Source: CSP1-4 sp963777975 | Lineage (GTDB): Bacteria > Chloroflexota > Limnocylindria > Limnocylindrales > CSP1-4 | DNA length: 64,000 nucleotides | Assembly (NCBI GenBank): GCA_963777975.1 | Contig: CAVZSO010000003.1 | Coordinates: 124,001-188,000 of the forward strand | Reading direction: 5' to 3' | Shown here: in pieces, positions 7,994-18,854 of the stretch | Numbering within the stretch: position 1 is the stretch's first letter | How the letters are laid out: every line of letters begins with the position of its first letter | The notes under the pieces: generated by a model | Database searches by the model: none | Told to the model about the DNA's origin: nothing | What the model saw: the letters and a program-made list of their open reading frames with translations, nothing else | Position numbers and translations under genes: made by a program

Positions 7994-9663
7994 ATGGCTT
8001 CGACGGAACAGCGAACCGGATTCCGACTCCCCTGGGGCACGGGTTCGGCGACCGACGCGGACACTCCTGCCGACGAGGCGGGCAACCCGACCGACGAGGC
8101 CACGAGGTCCTCGGATCAGCAGGAGACCGGAACGATGGGCACCACGGTCGCCGAGAACGAGGCGATGGCCGCCGAGCACGAGGCGATGGCCGCCGCTTCC
8201 GCCGCCTTCACCGCCCGAGATGGGGCAGCCACGGCGGAACGGGCTGCCGCTGAGCCAGCTCCATGGCCGACCGCCGCCGAGGCTGACGCCGTCGATCGAA
8301 CGACCGCGCCGGCGAGCCCATCGGCCAGCCCCACCGTGGCGGCCGCCCGGACGTCGGCCGCGCGACCCCCATCTCGCCTCCTGGCCGATCTCGTGCGCGC
8401 GATGCGCTCGACGGCGGAAGAGAGCCGGAGCAGCTTGCTCGAGAGCATGCGCACCGAGGGCACTGGGTCGGTCGAACGCATCCACGCCCGATCCGCCGAA
8501 GAGGTCGACGGCCTGCGGCGTGTGGCCGACGAGGACATCGCCAGCATCAAGGACTGGTCGAAGGCCGAGATCGCCCGCATCCGTGCCGAGACCGAAGAGC
8601 GCATCGCCGAGCGCAAGCAGGAGCTCGAGCTGAGCCTCGAAGGCCATGCCGCCCTCATCGAGCGCGAGATCGAGCACGTCCAGGCCCGCATCGCGGAGTA
8701 CGAAGCCGAGATGGACGCCTTCTTCGTCCGTCTCGAGGAGATCGACGATCCGTCCGAGTTCGGCTCCGTGGCCGCCGAGATGCCCGAGCCGCCGTCCCTT
8801 GAAGAGGCCAGCGCCACGGCCCGCGCGGCCGCTCTTGACGAGCTGATCCGCGAGACGACCGCGGCCCGCATCGCACCGGCCGTCGAGACGGTCGAGCCGG
8901 CCGTCATCGAGGCCGTCGCAGCCGAGCCGGCCAGCGCAGAGCCGACCATGGCCGAGGAGACCTCCACGGCTCCGGCCGCCGAGGCCCCGGTCGAAGCCTT
9001 CGAGGCGCCGCAAGCTGTCAGGCGCCGGTCGAGGCCGTCGAGGCGCCGGTCGAGGCCGTCGAGACGCCGGTCGAGGCCGTCGAGACACCACAGAGCGTCG
9101 ACGCGGCGCCCGCCACCACCGACGTCGCTGATCCGGTGGAGACGCCGTTCGAAGCGACCGCAGCAGCCAGCGAGCCCGCTGAGACCGAGGCGACCGATCT
9201 CTCGACCACGGTCGACCAGGCCGAGACCGACGGGACCGACCCGCGACTGGCCGCCCTCGGCCTGACGGCAGACGCCGAGCCGGAGGCCACCGAGTCGGAC
9301 GCCGACACCGGTGCCGACCACGAGATCGACGCCATGAGCGAGGCGACCATCGCCGCCCGCCTGGGCGACATCTCGTCCAATGGACGCACGGCGCCGGAGT
9401 CGACGACCAGCGTGGTCGTCATCGGCCTCGTCAGTGTCGCCTCCGTGGCGGCCTTCAAGCGGACCTTGGGGAAGGTCACGGGCGTCCGCTCGGTCGGGGT
9501 CAGCTCGGGGCCGGAAGGCGAGTTCGTCTTCAAGACCGCGCATGACGCCGACGTCGCCCTCAAGGACGTCATCCCCACGTTGCCCGGCTTCGGCGCCCGC
9601 GTCGTGGCCGCAGGTGACGGCGTCGTCAACGTCTCGGCTCGGGATCCCGAGTCCGAGGCCTGA
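7994..9663 (+). CDS. Acidic coiled-coil protein with C-terminal alpha/beta domain, frame broken in a repeat
   Basis: I do not recognise a named family. After a low-complexity Ala/Glu-rich start, residues about 125-260 form a long charged helix (RLLADLVRAMRSTAEESRSS, then RIRAETEERIAERKQELELS) likely to be a coiled coil. An Ala/Glu/Pro linker follows, with 21-bp repeats coding for APVEAVE. Residues about 471-555 look like a small ferredoxin-like domain (SVVVIGLVSVASVAAFKRTL). The frame breaks at 9019/9020, where a G present in the next repeat copies is missing; restoring it gives 556 residues. The cpaE-like gene starts 37 bases on, so the two probably act together. ATG 7976 is an alternative start. 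Confidence 0.65.
9021..9083 (+). repeat. Three 21-bp tandem repeats in a coding linker
   Basis: Units start at 9021, 9042 and 9063 and read g[g/a]cgccggtcgaggccgt, followed by cga. The first two are identical and the third differs at one base. In the restored frame they code for APVEAVE-type heptads in the linker of the coiled-coil protein. The preceding partial copy lacks one G, which causes the frame break. Confidence 0.85.
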
Positions 9664-9699
9664 TCGTCGAGCAACGACCCGCGTTAGAAAGGGATCTCC

Positions 9700-10935
9700 A
9701 TGGCCCGACCGGCCGTTGCCTGTTCGCTGCCAGCCGGTGAGCTGGAGCACGTCTCGCGCGGCCTGACGGACGCTGGCTTCCCCGTCTTCCGAGCGACCAC
9801 TGCCGACGAGCTCGGCACCCTCGTCCGCGACCGACGCGACATCGGCCTCGCCATCATCGACGGCGAGACCGACTTCGATACGGCGCTCGAGATGTATGAG
9901 CACCTCCACGGCGAGCGCACCGTCCCCACGTTGATGGTCGTCTCGCCTCGGGCGTTCGACCAGTTCGTCGTCCGCCAGCGCGCCGACGACACGACCGAGT
10001 ACTTCACCCGCCCATACGACGTCGAGGCACTGCGCTGGCGCGTCGAGGCCATGCTCATCCGCGCTCAGACCTTCGACGACGGCAGCGGACCCATCCTCGC
10101 CGACGCCGATCTCGACGCCGGGGCGCTGGCGCGCCGGGCGCTCATCGTGGCCGTCTTCAACCCCAAGGGCGGGGTGGGCAAGACGACCATCGCCACCAAC
10201 CTGGCCGCCATGCTCCAGATGCATCGCGGGCAGCAGGTCCTGCTCATCGACGCCGACACGGTGACCGGCCACATCGCCAACTCACTCGGGCTCGACCAGA
10301 TCGAGACGGTCGCCGATGCCTGGGAGGAAGACGAAGCCCTGCCGCGCGGCCTGGCCGGCGTCGCCTCGCAGCACTCGAGCGGGATGCGCGTGGCGGTCCT
10401 GGCGGCCAACCCGCTGCAGACCGAGCACATCGATCCCGTCCGTCTGGCCGACCATCTGTCGGGCTCGAAGCTCGGCTTCGACGTCCTCGTCGCCGACCTG
10501 CACCCCGACTACGGACCGCTCAACCGCGCCATCTTCGAGCGCTGCGACCGGATCCTGATGCCGGTCACGCCGGATGTCCCCGCGCTCACCGCCGCGGTCA
10601 AGTTCCTGGAGCTGGCCGAGGCCGAATTGGGCGTTCGGGATCGCATCTCGCTCATCGTCAATCGCGCCAACTCGGGCATCGCCGTGGCCGACGTCGAGCG
10701 CACGACGGGCATGCGCGCCTTCGCCACCATCCGCTCAGGCGGGCCGCTCTTCGTGCGTGCCGCCAACGAGGGCCTGACGATCATCGAGAAGTTCCCCAAG
10801 GAGAAGGTCACCGAGGACTTCGAGCGCCTCGCCGATCGGCTGCTCGACCGTGAGTCGCCGGTCGTCGCCAAGGGCAGCGAGCGCGGCCTTCTCGGCCTCT
10901 TCAACCGACCGCAGGCCGAGGTCGCCCGGGCCTGA
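9700..10935 (+). CDS. cpaE: CpaE-like ATPase with N-terminal receiver-like domain
   Basis: The 411-residue protein has a pseudo-receiver domain (about residues 1-125, with GLAIIDGETDFDTALEMYEH in place of the usual phospho-acceptor site). A MinD/ParA-type ATPase follows. The deviant Walker A motif FNPKGGVGKTTIATNLAA starts near residue 153, with LLIDADT after it and a VADLHPDYGPL Walker-B-like strand. CpaE/TadZ proteins place tad pilus machinery at the cell pole, but no tad or flp gene is in the window. A role in positioning or signalling with the upstream coiled-coil protein is an inference. An AAAGGGAT ribosome site precedes ATG 9700. Confidence 0.8.
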   Translation: MARPAVACSLPAGELEHVSRGLTDAGFPVFRATTADELGTLVRDRRDIGLAIIDGETDFDTALEMYEHLHGERTVPTLMVVSPRAFDQFVVRQRADDTTEYFTRPYDVEALRWRVEAMLIRAQTFDDGSGPILADADLDAGALARRALIVAVFNPKGGVGKTTIATNLAAMLQMHRGQQVLLIDADTVTGHIANSLGLDQIETVADAWEEDEALPRGLAGVASQHSSGMRVAVLAANPLQTEHIDPVRLADHLSGSKLGFDVLVADLHPDYGPLNRAIFERCDRILMPVTPDVPALTAAVKFLELAEAELGVRDRISLIVNRANSGIAVADVERTTGMRAFATIRSGGPLFVRAANEGLTIIEKFPKEKVTEDFERLADRLLDRESPVVAKGSERGLLGLFNRPQAEVARA

Positions 10936-10975
10936 CCCCGGATCTCGGTTCGGCGGCTGCCGTGCCGACGGTCGC

Positions 10976-11611
10976 CTAGCGCTCCCCGTAGCTCGTGCCG
11001 CCGAGCGGCCGGCCGGGCAGTGGCCTGACCGGCTCGAACGTGCGACGGTCGATCTGCTCGACGCCCTTGAGGTAGCTCCGGTTGACGAGCGCCACCTCGC
11101 TCTCGTCGCCGACCCTCAGGCCTTCGATGAACGTGATGGCGTCGGTGATGGGCACGAAGAGCTCCGTCTGGCGGTCGAGCAGGCGCGCAGGCTCGGTGCC
11201 GGGGAAGAGATGCACCGTGCCGATGACGCGGAACGGCGGGCAGTCGAGCGCCACGTCGTACTCGACCTTGTGCAGCTTGTATGCCTCGCGTTGCTTCTCG
11301 TCGAGCGGGGGCCGGCTGTCGAAGCCGCCCAGGACGACGATCAGGTCATAGGGGTCGACGGAGCGCAGGCCCGGCGCCGGCTCGAACGGGCCATCGCCCT
11401 CGATGGGCGCCCAGGACACGGCCGCCAGCCTGATGGCCTCGCGACGGTTCAACGCATCCGAGAGGCGCCCGGTGACCTCCATGACGCCCTTCAGTCGCCA
11501 CTCCTCGGTCAGCGCGTCGAAGGGGATGCCTGGCGGCAGCGGCTGCGCCGCCGGTGCCGCGGGCTCGTCGTCATCTCCTCCACTGCCTCGGCCGAAGAGC
11601 TTGAATGGCAC
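10976..11611 (-). CDS. Conserved-looking protein of unknown function linked to acetyl-CoA synthetase
   Basis: This 211-residue soluble protein starts at GTG 11611, two bases after the acs stop codon, so it is co-translated with acs. The N-terminal 30 residues are Gly/Asp/Pro-rich. The body is mixed alpha/beta with VDPYDLIVVLGGFD, KVEYDVALDCPPFRVIGTVH and ELFVPITDAITF. No catalytic motif, signal peptide or membrane segment is visible. The operon position suggests a role around acetate activation, but the sequence itself gives no function. It converges with the CpaE-like gene. Confidence 0.7.
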   Translation of the reverse strand: MPFKLFGRGSGGDDDEPAAPAAQPLPPGIPFDALTEEWRLKGVMEVTGRLSDALNRREAIRLAAVSWAPIEGDGPFEPAPGLRSVDPYDLIVVLGGFDSRPPLDEKQREAYKLHKVEYDVALDCPPFRVIGTVHLFPGTEPARLLDRQTELFVPITDAITFIEGLRVGDESEVALVNRSYLKGVEQIDRRTFEPVRPLPGRPLGGTSYGER

Positions 11612-11613
11612 GT

Positions 11614-13581
<1,968 letters not shown>

Positions 13582-13621
13582 GGGTCAATGCCTCATGGGA
13601 TGGTCGGCTGGACGCTCAGCC

Positions 13622-13627
13622 ATTCTA
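13622..13627 (-). promoter_or_regulatory. Candidate -10 box for acsA
   Basis: TAGAAT on the minus strand lies about 41 bases before GTG 13581, giving a short leader that contains the GAGG ribosome site. No clear -35 is present at 17 bases. Confidence 0.4.
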
Positions 13628-13846
13628 GCCTCCGGGCGTGGGTGGGCGGCCCCCGCGTGATGTCGCTCGGAGATGTCGCGGCGAAGACCAGGCGTCCTCG
13701 CCGCATGGGCTCGGTGCCCGCCCGTGGAGCGCGGCCAGGAGCCGGCGCCAAGCCCACTGGGCGGTCCTGCGTGCGTCAACCCGCAGGCGTGCGATCGCCT
13801 GCAGTCCGATGCCGGCCTGGATCAGCGGCCGGACGCGGGTGCAGCC

Positions 13847-13864
13847 GCCCCGCTCGAGCGGGGC
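13847..13864 (-). terminator. Perfect 18-bp palindrome downstream of HdeD-like gene
   Basis: GCCCCGCTCGAGCGGGGC can fold into a seven-base stem with a TCGA loop about 82 bases past the HdeD-like stop. There is no T-run, so it is at most a weak terminator or an mRNA 3' end structure. It could instead bind a dimeric regulator of acsA. Confidence 0.35.
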
Positions 13865-13945
13865 GCGGGCGGGTCCGCGGTCGATCGAGTCGGGTCGCTG
13901 ACCCTGTGGCGCCGGACCGTCGGGCGGTCTGCCTCCGTCGTTCGG

Positions 13946-14539
13946 TCAGGCGGCCTTGCGCGCCATGCTTCGCACCTGGAAGGCGGCCACGACCTCGAAG
14001 ACGCCAAGGATGATGAGCATGATGCCGCCGATCAGGGCGAGCGCGTCAGCGGACTGGATGGGGTAGGCCAGGATGACCAGGCCGGCGATGAAGGTGATGA
14101 AGCCCATGAAGATGGCCCAGCCCCGGCCCGTCGGCAGCTGGAAGCCGCCGACGACCTCCATGATGCCCGAGAAGACCCACCAGAAGCCGAGCGTGAAGAT
14201 CATCACCTCGAGAGCCTGGAACGGTGCCCGCAGGAGCATCAGGCCGACGCCGATGGCGAGCACGCCGATGACGGCCGACAAGACGCGCCGGCCGCCGCTT
14301 CCGCCATCGTGGGTGAAGGACCGCACGAGCATGAAGATGCCGCTCACGAAGAGGTAGGCGGCGAAGAAGATGGCGATCGTGATGAGCGTCTTGCCGGGCA
14401 CTGCCAGCAACGCGACGCCGACGAGGAAGGTCAGGATGCCGAAGGCCAGGACCCAACCCCAGTGGCCGCCGACCATGCGCAGCATGCCCTCGGTCTGATC
14501 GGTCGGTCCGGCCGGGGCCGGGGCGCTCGTGGAGGTCAT
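13946..14539 (-). CDS. HdeD/DUF308-family membrane protein
   Basis: The 197 residues form six transmembrane helices in three pairs, each pair with a repeat feel (GILTFLVGVALLAVPGKTL, GVLAIGVGLMLLRAPFQALE, GFITFIAGLVILAYPIQSAD). This is the DUF308 pattern found in HdeD, a membrane protein linked to acid resistance in enterics. Function outside enterics is not established. The ATG at 14539 has a GGAG-type site upstream. It stands alone, with 120 bases between it and the MscS gene. Confidence 0.85.
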   Translation of the reverse strand: MTSTSAPAPAGPTDQTEGMLRMVGGHWGWVLAFGILTFLVGVALLAVPGKTLITIAIFFAAYLFVSGIFMLVRSFTHDGGSGGRRVLSAVIGVLAIGVGLMLLRAPFQALEVMIFTLGFWWVFSGIMEVVGGFQLPTGRGWAIFMGFITFIAGLVILAYPIQSADALALIGGIMLIILGVFEVVAAFQVRSMARKAA

Positions 14540-14659
14540 GTGTGGCTCTCCTTCGCTCGTGCTCGTTCGAACCTGCCGCCCGCGCCGGTGGCGCGCCCGG
14601 AGTATAGGTCACGGTCTCCGCGCTCCGAGCAGCGCTCGAGCCCGCCCCGGTGGCGCGCC

Positions 14660-15511
14660 TCAGACCCCGCGGATCTCGATGCCCTGCTCGGCGAAGGCGG
14701 TCGCGATGCGCTTGCGCAGCTCGCCCGTCGCTGCCCAGCGGTCGGCGGCCCTGACCGAGCCCAGGATCTTGAGCGTGACTCCCTCGCCGGCCAGCGAGGA
14801 GACCCGATCGACGCGTGGCGCCTCGAGGACGCGCCGCTTCCAGGCCGGATCGGCGGCCATGGCCAGGCCGATCTCGTTGACCGCACCCGAGGCCGCCTCC
14901 AGGTCGGTGCCGTGAGCGACGGTCAGGTCGAGGTTGATGCGCGCCCAGACGCGGGTCAGGTTGCTGGCGACGCCGATCAGCCCGTTGGGCACCGAGTGGA
15001 CCGTGCCGTCGAGGTCGCGCAACGTCGTCCGACGCAGCGAGAAGTCCTCGACCGTGCCCGACACGTCGGCGATGCGCACCACGTCGCCCTTGGCGTATTG
15101 GTTCTCGATGAGTACGAAGGCCCCCGCCAGGTAGTCACGCACGAGGTGCTGGGCGCCGAGGCCGATGGCGATGCCGATGATGCCCAGACCGGCGACGGCC
15201 GGGCCGATGTCGAGATGGAAGGCCTGCAACGTCATCAGGAAGGCGATGGCCAGGATGATCACCCGCAGCAGCGTCGTGGCCAGCCCTTCCAGCGTCGCCT
15301 TGCGCTTGGCGACCTCGATAGCCGAGAGCTCCTGTGCCGTGCCTTCGGTGACCTCTCGATCGAGCAGCGCAGAGATGATGGCGCGCACGCCGAGGCGCGA
15401 GAGTCGGAGGGCGATGACGGTCGCGATGGCGACGAGCAGCAGTTGCAGGCCGATGGCCAGCAGCTCCCGGCCGGCCGGCCCGAGCGAGTCGTAGAGCCCG
15501 GCGATGTCCAT
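14660..15511 (-). CDS. MscS-family mechanosensitive channel
   Basis: The protein (283 residues) has three N-terminal membrane helices. The third is the glycine/alanine-rich pore helix GLGIIGIAIGLGAQHLVRDY. A beta-domain follows (GDVVRIADVSGTVEDFSLRR, TLRDLDGTVHSVPNG) and a C-terminal alpha/beta domain. MscS channels release solutes on osmotic down-shock. The NG at the end of the beta-domain is the family SVPN(G/S) signature. TAGGCT lies eight bases before ATG 15511, so translation may be leaderless. Confidence 0.92.
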   Translation of the reverse strand: MDIAGLYDSLGPAGRELLAIGLQLLLVAIATVIALRLSRLGVRAIISALLDREVTEGTAQELSAIEVAKRKATLEGLATTLLRVIILAIAFLMTLQAFHLDIGPAVAGLGIIGIAIGLGAQHLVRDYLAGAFVLIENQYAKGDVVRIADVSGTVEDFSLRRTTLRDLDGTVHSVPNGLIGVASNLTRVWARINLDLTVAHGTDLEAASGAVNEIGLAMAADPAWKRRVLEAPRVDRVSSLAGEGVTLKILGSVRAADRWAATGELRKRIATAFAEQGIEIRGV

Positions 15512-15519
15512 CGGCAGCT

Positions 15520-15525
15520 AGCCTA
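15520..15525 (-). promoter_or_regulatory. Possible leaderless -10 box of the MscS gene
   Basis: TAGGCT lies eight bases before ATG 15511 on the minus strand. It is the weakest member of the group because its last two positions are less TATAAT-like. Confidence 0.3.
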
Positions 15526-15610
15526 GCGCCCTGCCCGGACCGAACGATGACCGAGCCTCTCGATGAGGTGGTGCGGTCAGGCGAGGTGGCAGACCTTGGC
15601 TTCGGCCCCG

Positions 15611-17008
15611 TCAGTCGTCCTCGCCGACCCGAGCGTGGGCCAGCTCGGCCAGGTGCGGCTGTGGTCGATGCGCGGCGCGCTCATCGAGCGCCGCATCGAG
15701 GGATGCCTCGAACGCCGCCACGATGCGGTCGAGATGGTCGCCTGCTGCGTGGGCTTCGCATAGGAACCACGGCTCGCGGGAGTCGGGCTCGGGCATCACG
15801 CCCCGGATCTGCATGCCGACCGCGACCGCGTCGTAGAGGTCGTGGTCGCTCTTCGCCCAATCGCGATACTCGAATGGCACCCGGTCGGTGAACATGATGC
15901 CGAACATGGTCGGATGGCCGGTGAAGACGAACGGCAGTCCGCGGGCCTCGATGATCCGGCGCAGCTCGGTCTGGATGCGCTCGCCGAGCGCGCTGATGGT
16001 CTCCAGCGCCGGCGTGTCGCGCAGGAGCTCGAGCGTGCGGACGGCGCCCGCGGCGGCCACGCGATTGCCCGCGTAGGTGCCGCCATGGCTCATCTTGTCG
16101 GGCAGCATGGCCATGATCTCGCGCTTGCCGCCAAACGCGGCGACGGGGTAGCCGTTGCCCATGGCCTTGGCATAAGTCGCGATGTCGGGCGTGACACCGA
16201 AGTACTCGGCGGCGCCACCGCGGGCGAATCGGAAGCCGGTCTTGACCTCGTCGTAGTGGAGGAGGATGCCGAATTCCTGCGTCAGCGCCCGAAGACCGGC
16301 GTGGAAGCCGGGTGCGGGCTGGATGCCCTGCGCATTGCCGAGCACGGGTTCGACGATGACCGAGGCGATCTCCTCCCCGCGCCGCTCGAACAGTCGGCGC
16401 AGGAAGTCGAGATCGTTGAACGGTGCCGGGATGATGGTCTCGGCGATGGCCTGTGGGATGCCTCGACCCCAGGCCAGGCCGACGGGGTTGTCGCGGTCGC
16501 CGAGGCCCTCCATGGTGCTCGGCGTGACGCTGATCAGGGCGTAGTCGTGGACCCCGTGGTACTGGCCTTCGAACTTGACGATCTTGGTGCGGCCCGTGTA
16601 GGCCCGCGCCAGGCGCATGGCATGCATCGTGGCCTCGGTGCCCGAGACCGTCAGGCGCACCATCTCGACCCAGCCGGTCAGCTCCTTGATCAGCTCGCCG
16701 GCCCTGACCTCGTCCTCGGTGGTCAGCGAGAACGTCGTGCCCAGGCGCATGCGCTGGTTGACGTAGTCGTCGACGCGGTCGTCGGCATGGCCCAGGATGA
16801 CGGGGCCATAGCCCATGCGCAGATCGACGAACTCGTTGCCGTCGATGTCCCAGACGCGTCCGCCCTTGCCGCGCGAGACGTAGACCGTCGCGTCGCCCCA
16901 GGCCCGGAAGTTGGAGTTGGTGCCGCCGGGCATCGATGCCAGCGCTCGCTGGTACATCGCGTCCTGCCGCTCGCGCCGCAGGGCCGGGGTCTCGAACACC
17001 TTGCTCAT
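15611..17008 (-). CDS. Class III PLP aminotransferase, glutamate-1-semialdehyde-aminomutase-like
   Basis: The 465 residues follow the HemL-like subgroup: SMPGGTNSNFRAWG, GNEFVDLRMGYGPVILGH, SGTEATMHAMRLARAYTGR, KFEGQYHGVHDY, LHYDEVKTGFRFARGG, then the PLP lysine in TYAKAMGNGYPVAAFGG and SHGGTYAGN. True HemL makes 5-aminolevulinate, but it is about 430 residues and no other haem gene is nearby. A different amino-substrate is therefore possible. GGAGG five bases before ATG 17008 sets the start. An uncertain TTG lies four codons upstream. Confidence 0.85.
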   Translation of the reverse strand: MSKVFETPALRRERQDAMYQRALASMPGGTNSNFRAWGDATVYVSRGKGGRVWDIDGNEFVDLRMGYGPVILGHADDRVDDYVNQRMRLGTTFSLTTEDEVRAGELIKELTGWVEMVRLTVSGTEATMHAMRLARAYTGRTKIVKFEGQYHGVHDYALISVTPSTMEGLGDRDNPVGLAWGRGIPQAIAETIIPAPFNDLDFLRRLFERRGEEIASVIVEPVLGNAQGIQPAPGFHAGLRALTQEFGILLHYDEVKTGFRFARGGAAEYFGVTPDIATYAKAMGNGYPVAAFGGKREIMAMLPDKMSHGGTYAGNRVAAAGAVRTLELLRDTPALETISALGERIQTELRRIIEARGLPFVFTGHPTMFGIMFTDRVPFEYRDWAKSDHDLYDAVAVGMQIRGVMPEPDSREPWFLCEAHAAGDHLDRIVAAFEASLDAALDERAAHRPQPHLAELAHARVGEDD

Positions 17009-17152
17009 GGAAGCCTCCAAGGGCCTCAGTGCGCGAGATTCGTTGCGCGCAGGGCCAGAACGTGCGAATCACGAACCGTGATCGCCGCTCATCCTAGCCG
17101 AAGCGTGGCCTTCGCCGCCAGCCCTGGCGTGCGGCGCCGAGGGTCGGCGCGG

Positions 17153-18829
17153 TCAGTCGGCGCGCGGGCGGACCCAGCGCGGCAACTGCTCGCGCAGCGT
17201 GGCCAGCGGCAAGGCGCCGTGGCCGATGGTCTGGTCGTGGAAGGCTTGCAGGTCGAAACGATCGCCATCCCGGGCGGCGATCTCGGAACGGAGAGCCGTG
17301 ATCTCGCGCTGCCCGACCATGTACGCGAGGGCCTGCCCCGGCCAGCAGATGTAGCGATCGACCTCGTTCTCGGCCTGCAGCCGAGGAAGCCCTGCGCCTT
17401 CGACGAAGTCGACGGCCTCATCGCGTGTCCAGCGGAAGGCATGCAGCCCGGTGTCGGTCACGAGCCGTGCCGCGCGCATGGCCTGCATGTCGAGCATGCC
17501 GAGCCGTTCGCGCGGGTTCTCGTAGAGGCCCATCTCGTCGGCCAGCCGTTCGCTGTACAGGCCCCAGCCCTCGGTGAAGGCGACGCCCGCCAGGCGCGAG
17601 CCGAAGCGACGCAGGTCGTGCAGCTCATCGAGCTCGGTCTCGATGGTGATCTGGAAGTGATGGCCGGGGACCGCCTCGTGGTAGGTCACGGCCGCGACCT
17701 GGTGGATCGGTCGCGAGGCAGGTTCGTAGGTGTTGATGAAGTAGATACCCGGCCGCGAGCCGTCCGGCGCGGGTGGGTAGTAGAACGCGGCGGGCGACTC
17801 GGGCGCCGCGTAGGGCTCGACCGCGCGGACCTCGCAGGGCGCCTTCGGCAGGCGACCGAACCAGCGCGGGGCGGCCTCGGCGGCGTGCTCGATCTGGCGT
17901 CGGGCAAGCTCGACGAGGTCGTCCGGATCGGTCACGTGGTTCGACGGGTCGGAGTCCAGGAACGCGCGCAGCGAGGCGACATCGGGGTGGCCCTCGGCAC
18001 GCGCGATGGCCAGCCGATCGCGATCGATGGCTTCGAGCTGCTCCAGACCGTACTCGTGGAGCTCGGTCGCCGTCAGCGGCAACGTGGTCGAGGCCAGGAT
18101 GGCGGTGGCGTAGACCGCCTCGCCGTCGGCCAGGGCCCAGACGCCATCGCCGCCACGGGCGCGAGGCGCGGCCGCGCGAACCACCTCGAGGTAGCGGGCG
18201 ATGGACGGCTCGACATCCTTGCGGACCGAAGTCGTGAGCGCCTCGCGCTGGGCGTCCGTCAGGCGCGGGCCGAGGGCGGCCAGGAGCGGCGATTCCGCGG
18301 TCGGTGTGGCGACCATCCGCTCGAGCTGCTCGATGGCCCGCCTGAAGACGACCGGCGCGGCCGTTCGGCCCGAGGTCAGGCCGTCGTCGATGTTGCCGAT
18401 GTAGGCGTCGACATATGTCGGATAGGCCGCCAGGCGGGCTCGGAGATGATCGAAGGCCTCATCGGAGTCCACGGCCATCAGTCGGGCCAGGTCGCCGGGC
18501 AGCCCCTGCGGCCCGTCGAGGTGGTCGACCGATGCGAACTCGTAGAGGCGCTGGGCATCCTGTTCGAGATGGACCGTGGCGATCGTCTCGAGCATGCCCA
18601 GCGTGATGCCGTCCTCGACCGAGAGCGCCCCACGGTCGACATCGGTGATGGCACCGAGCGCTTCGGTGACCAGCGTGTGGTCGCGGGCTCGCCCGGCCGG
18701 GCCTGGATCGTTGAGCCGATCGTCGTAGCGCCGATCGCCGAGCATCGTGGCATAGATCGGTTGCGACTCCAGGAAGCCTTCCCAGAAGCGGGTCGCGATG
18801 TCATCGACGGTGGCTCGGGTCGTGGTCAT
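17153..18829 (-). CDS. DUF885-family putative metallopeptidase
   Basis: The 558-residue protein is the usual length for DUF885. Its C-terminal half carries TYHEAVPGHHFQ, an HExxxHH-type zinc site, followed by GVAFTEGWGLYSERLADEMG, which supplies the downstream glutamate. The family is thought to be hydrolytic, with few members characterised. No signal peptide is visible, so it is probably cytoplasmic. ATG 18829 follows GGAGAG. The PD-(D/E)XK-like gene is on the same strand, and its stop lies just upstream of this start, so the two may be co-transcribed. Confidence 0.85.
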   Translation of the reverse strand: MTTTRATVDDIATRFWEGFLESQPIYATMLGDRRYDDRLNDPGPAGRARDHTLVTEALGAITDVDRGALSVEDGITLGMLETIATVHLEQDAQRLYEFASVDHLDGPQGLPGDLARLMAVDSDEAFDHLRARLAAYPTYVDAYIGNIDDGLTSGRTAAPVVFRRAIEQLERMVATPTAESPLLAALGPRLTDAQREALTTSVRKDVEPSIARYLEVVRAAAPRARGGDGVWALADGEAVYATAILASTTLPLTATELHEYGLEQLEAIDRDRLAIARAEGHPDVASLRAFLDSDPSNHVTDPDDLVELARRQIEHAAEAAPRWFGRLPKAPCEVRAVEPYAAPESPAAFYYPPAPDGSRPGIYFINTYEPASRPIHQVAAVTYHEAVPGHHFQITIETELDELHDLRRFGSRLAGVAFTEGWGLYSERLADEMGLYENPRERLGMLDMQAMRAARLVTDTGLHAFRWTRDEAVDFVEGAGLPRLQAENEVDRYICWPGQALAYMVGQREITALRSEIAARDGDRFDLQAFHDQTIGHGALPLATLREQLPRWVRPRAD

Positions 18830-18854
18830 CGGTCTCTCCGGTCGTGTTCCTGCT

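Larger units (their letters stand above)
13582..13945. other. Intergenic region between acsA and HdeD-like gene
   Basis: These 364 bases hold the acsA promoter region and a perfect palindrome at 13847-13864. Short open frames exist on both strands but have no recognisable protein character, and I treat them as non-coding. Confidence 0.55.

Noticed and set aside
13585..13779. A 64-codon open frame upstream of acsA
   Set aside because: It has no ribosome site or protein-like character and overlaps the likely acsA promoter.
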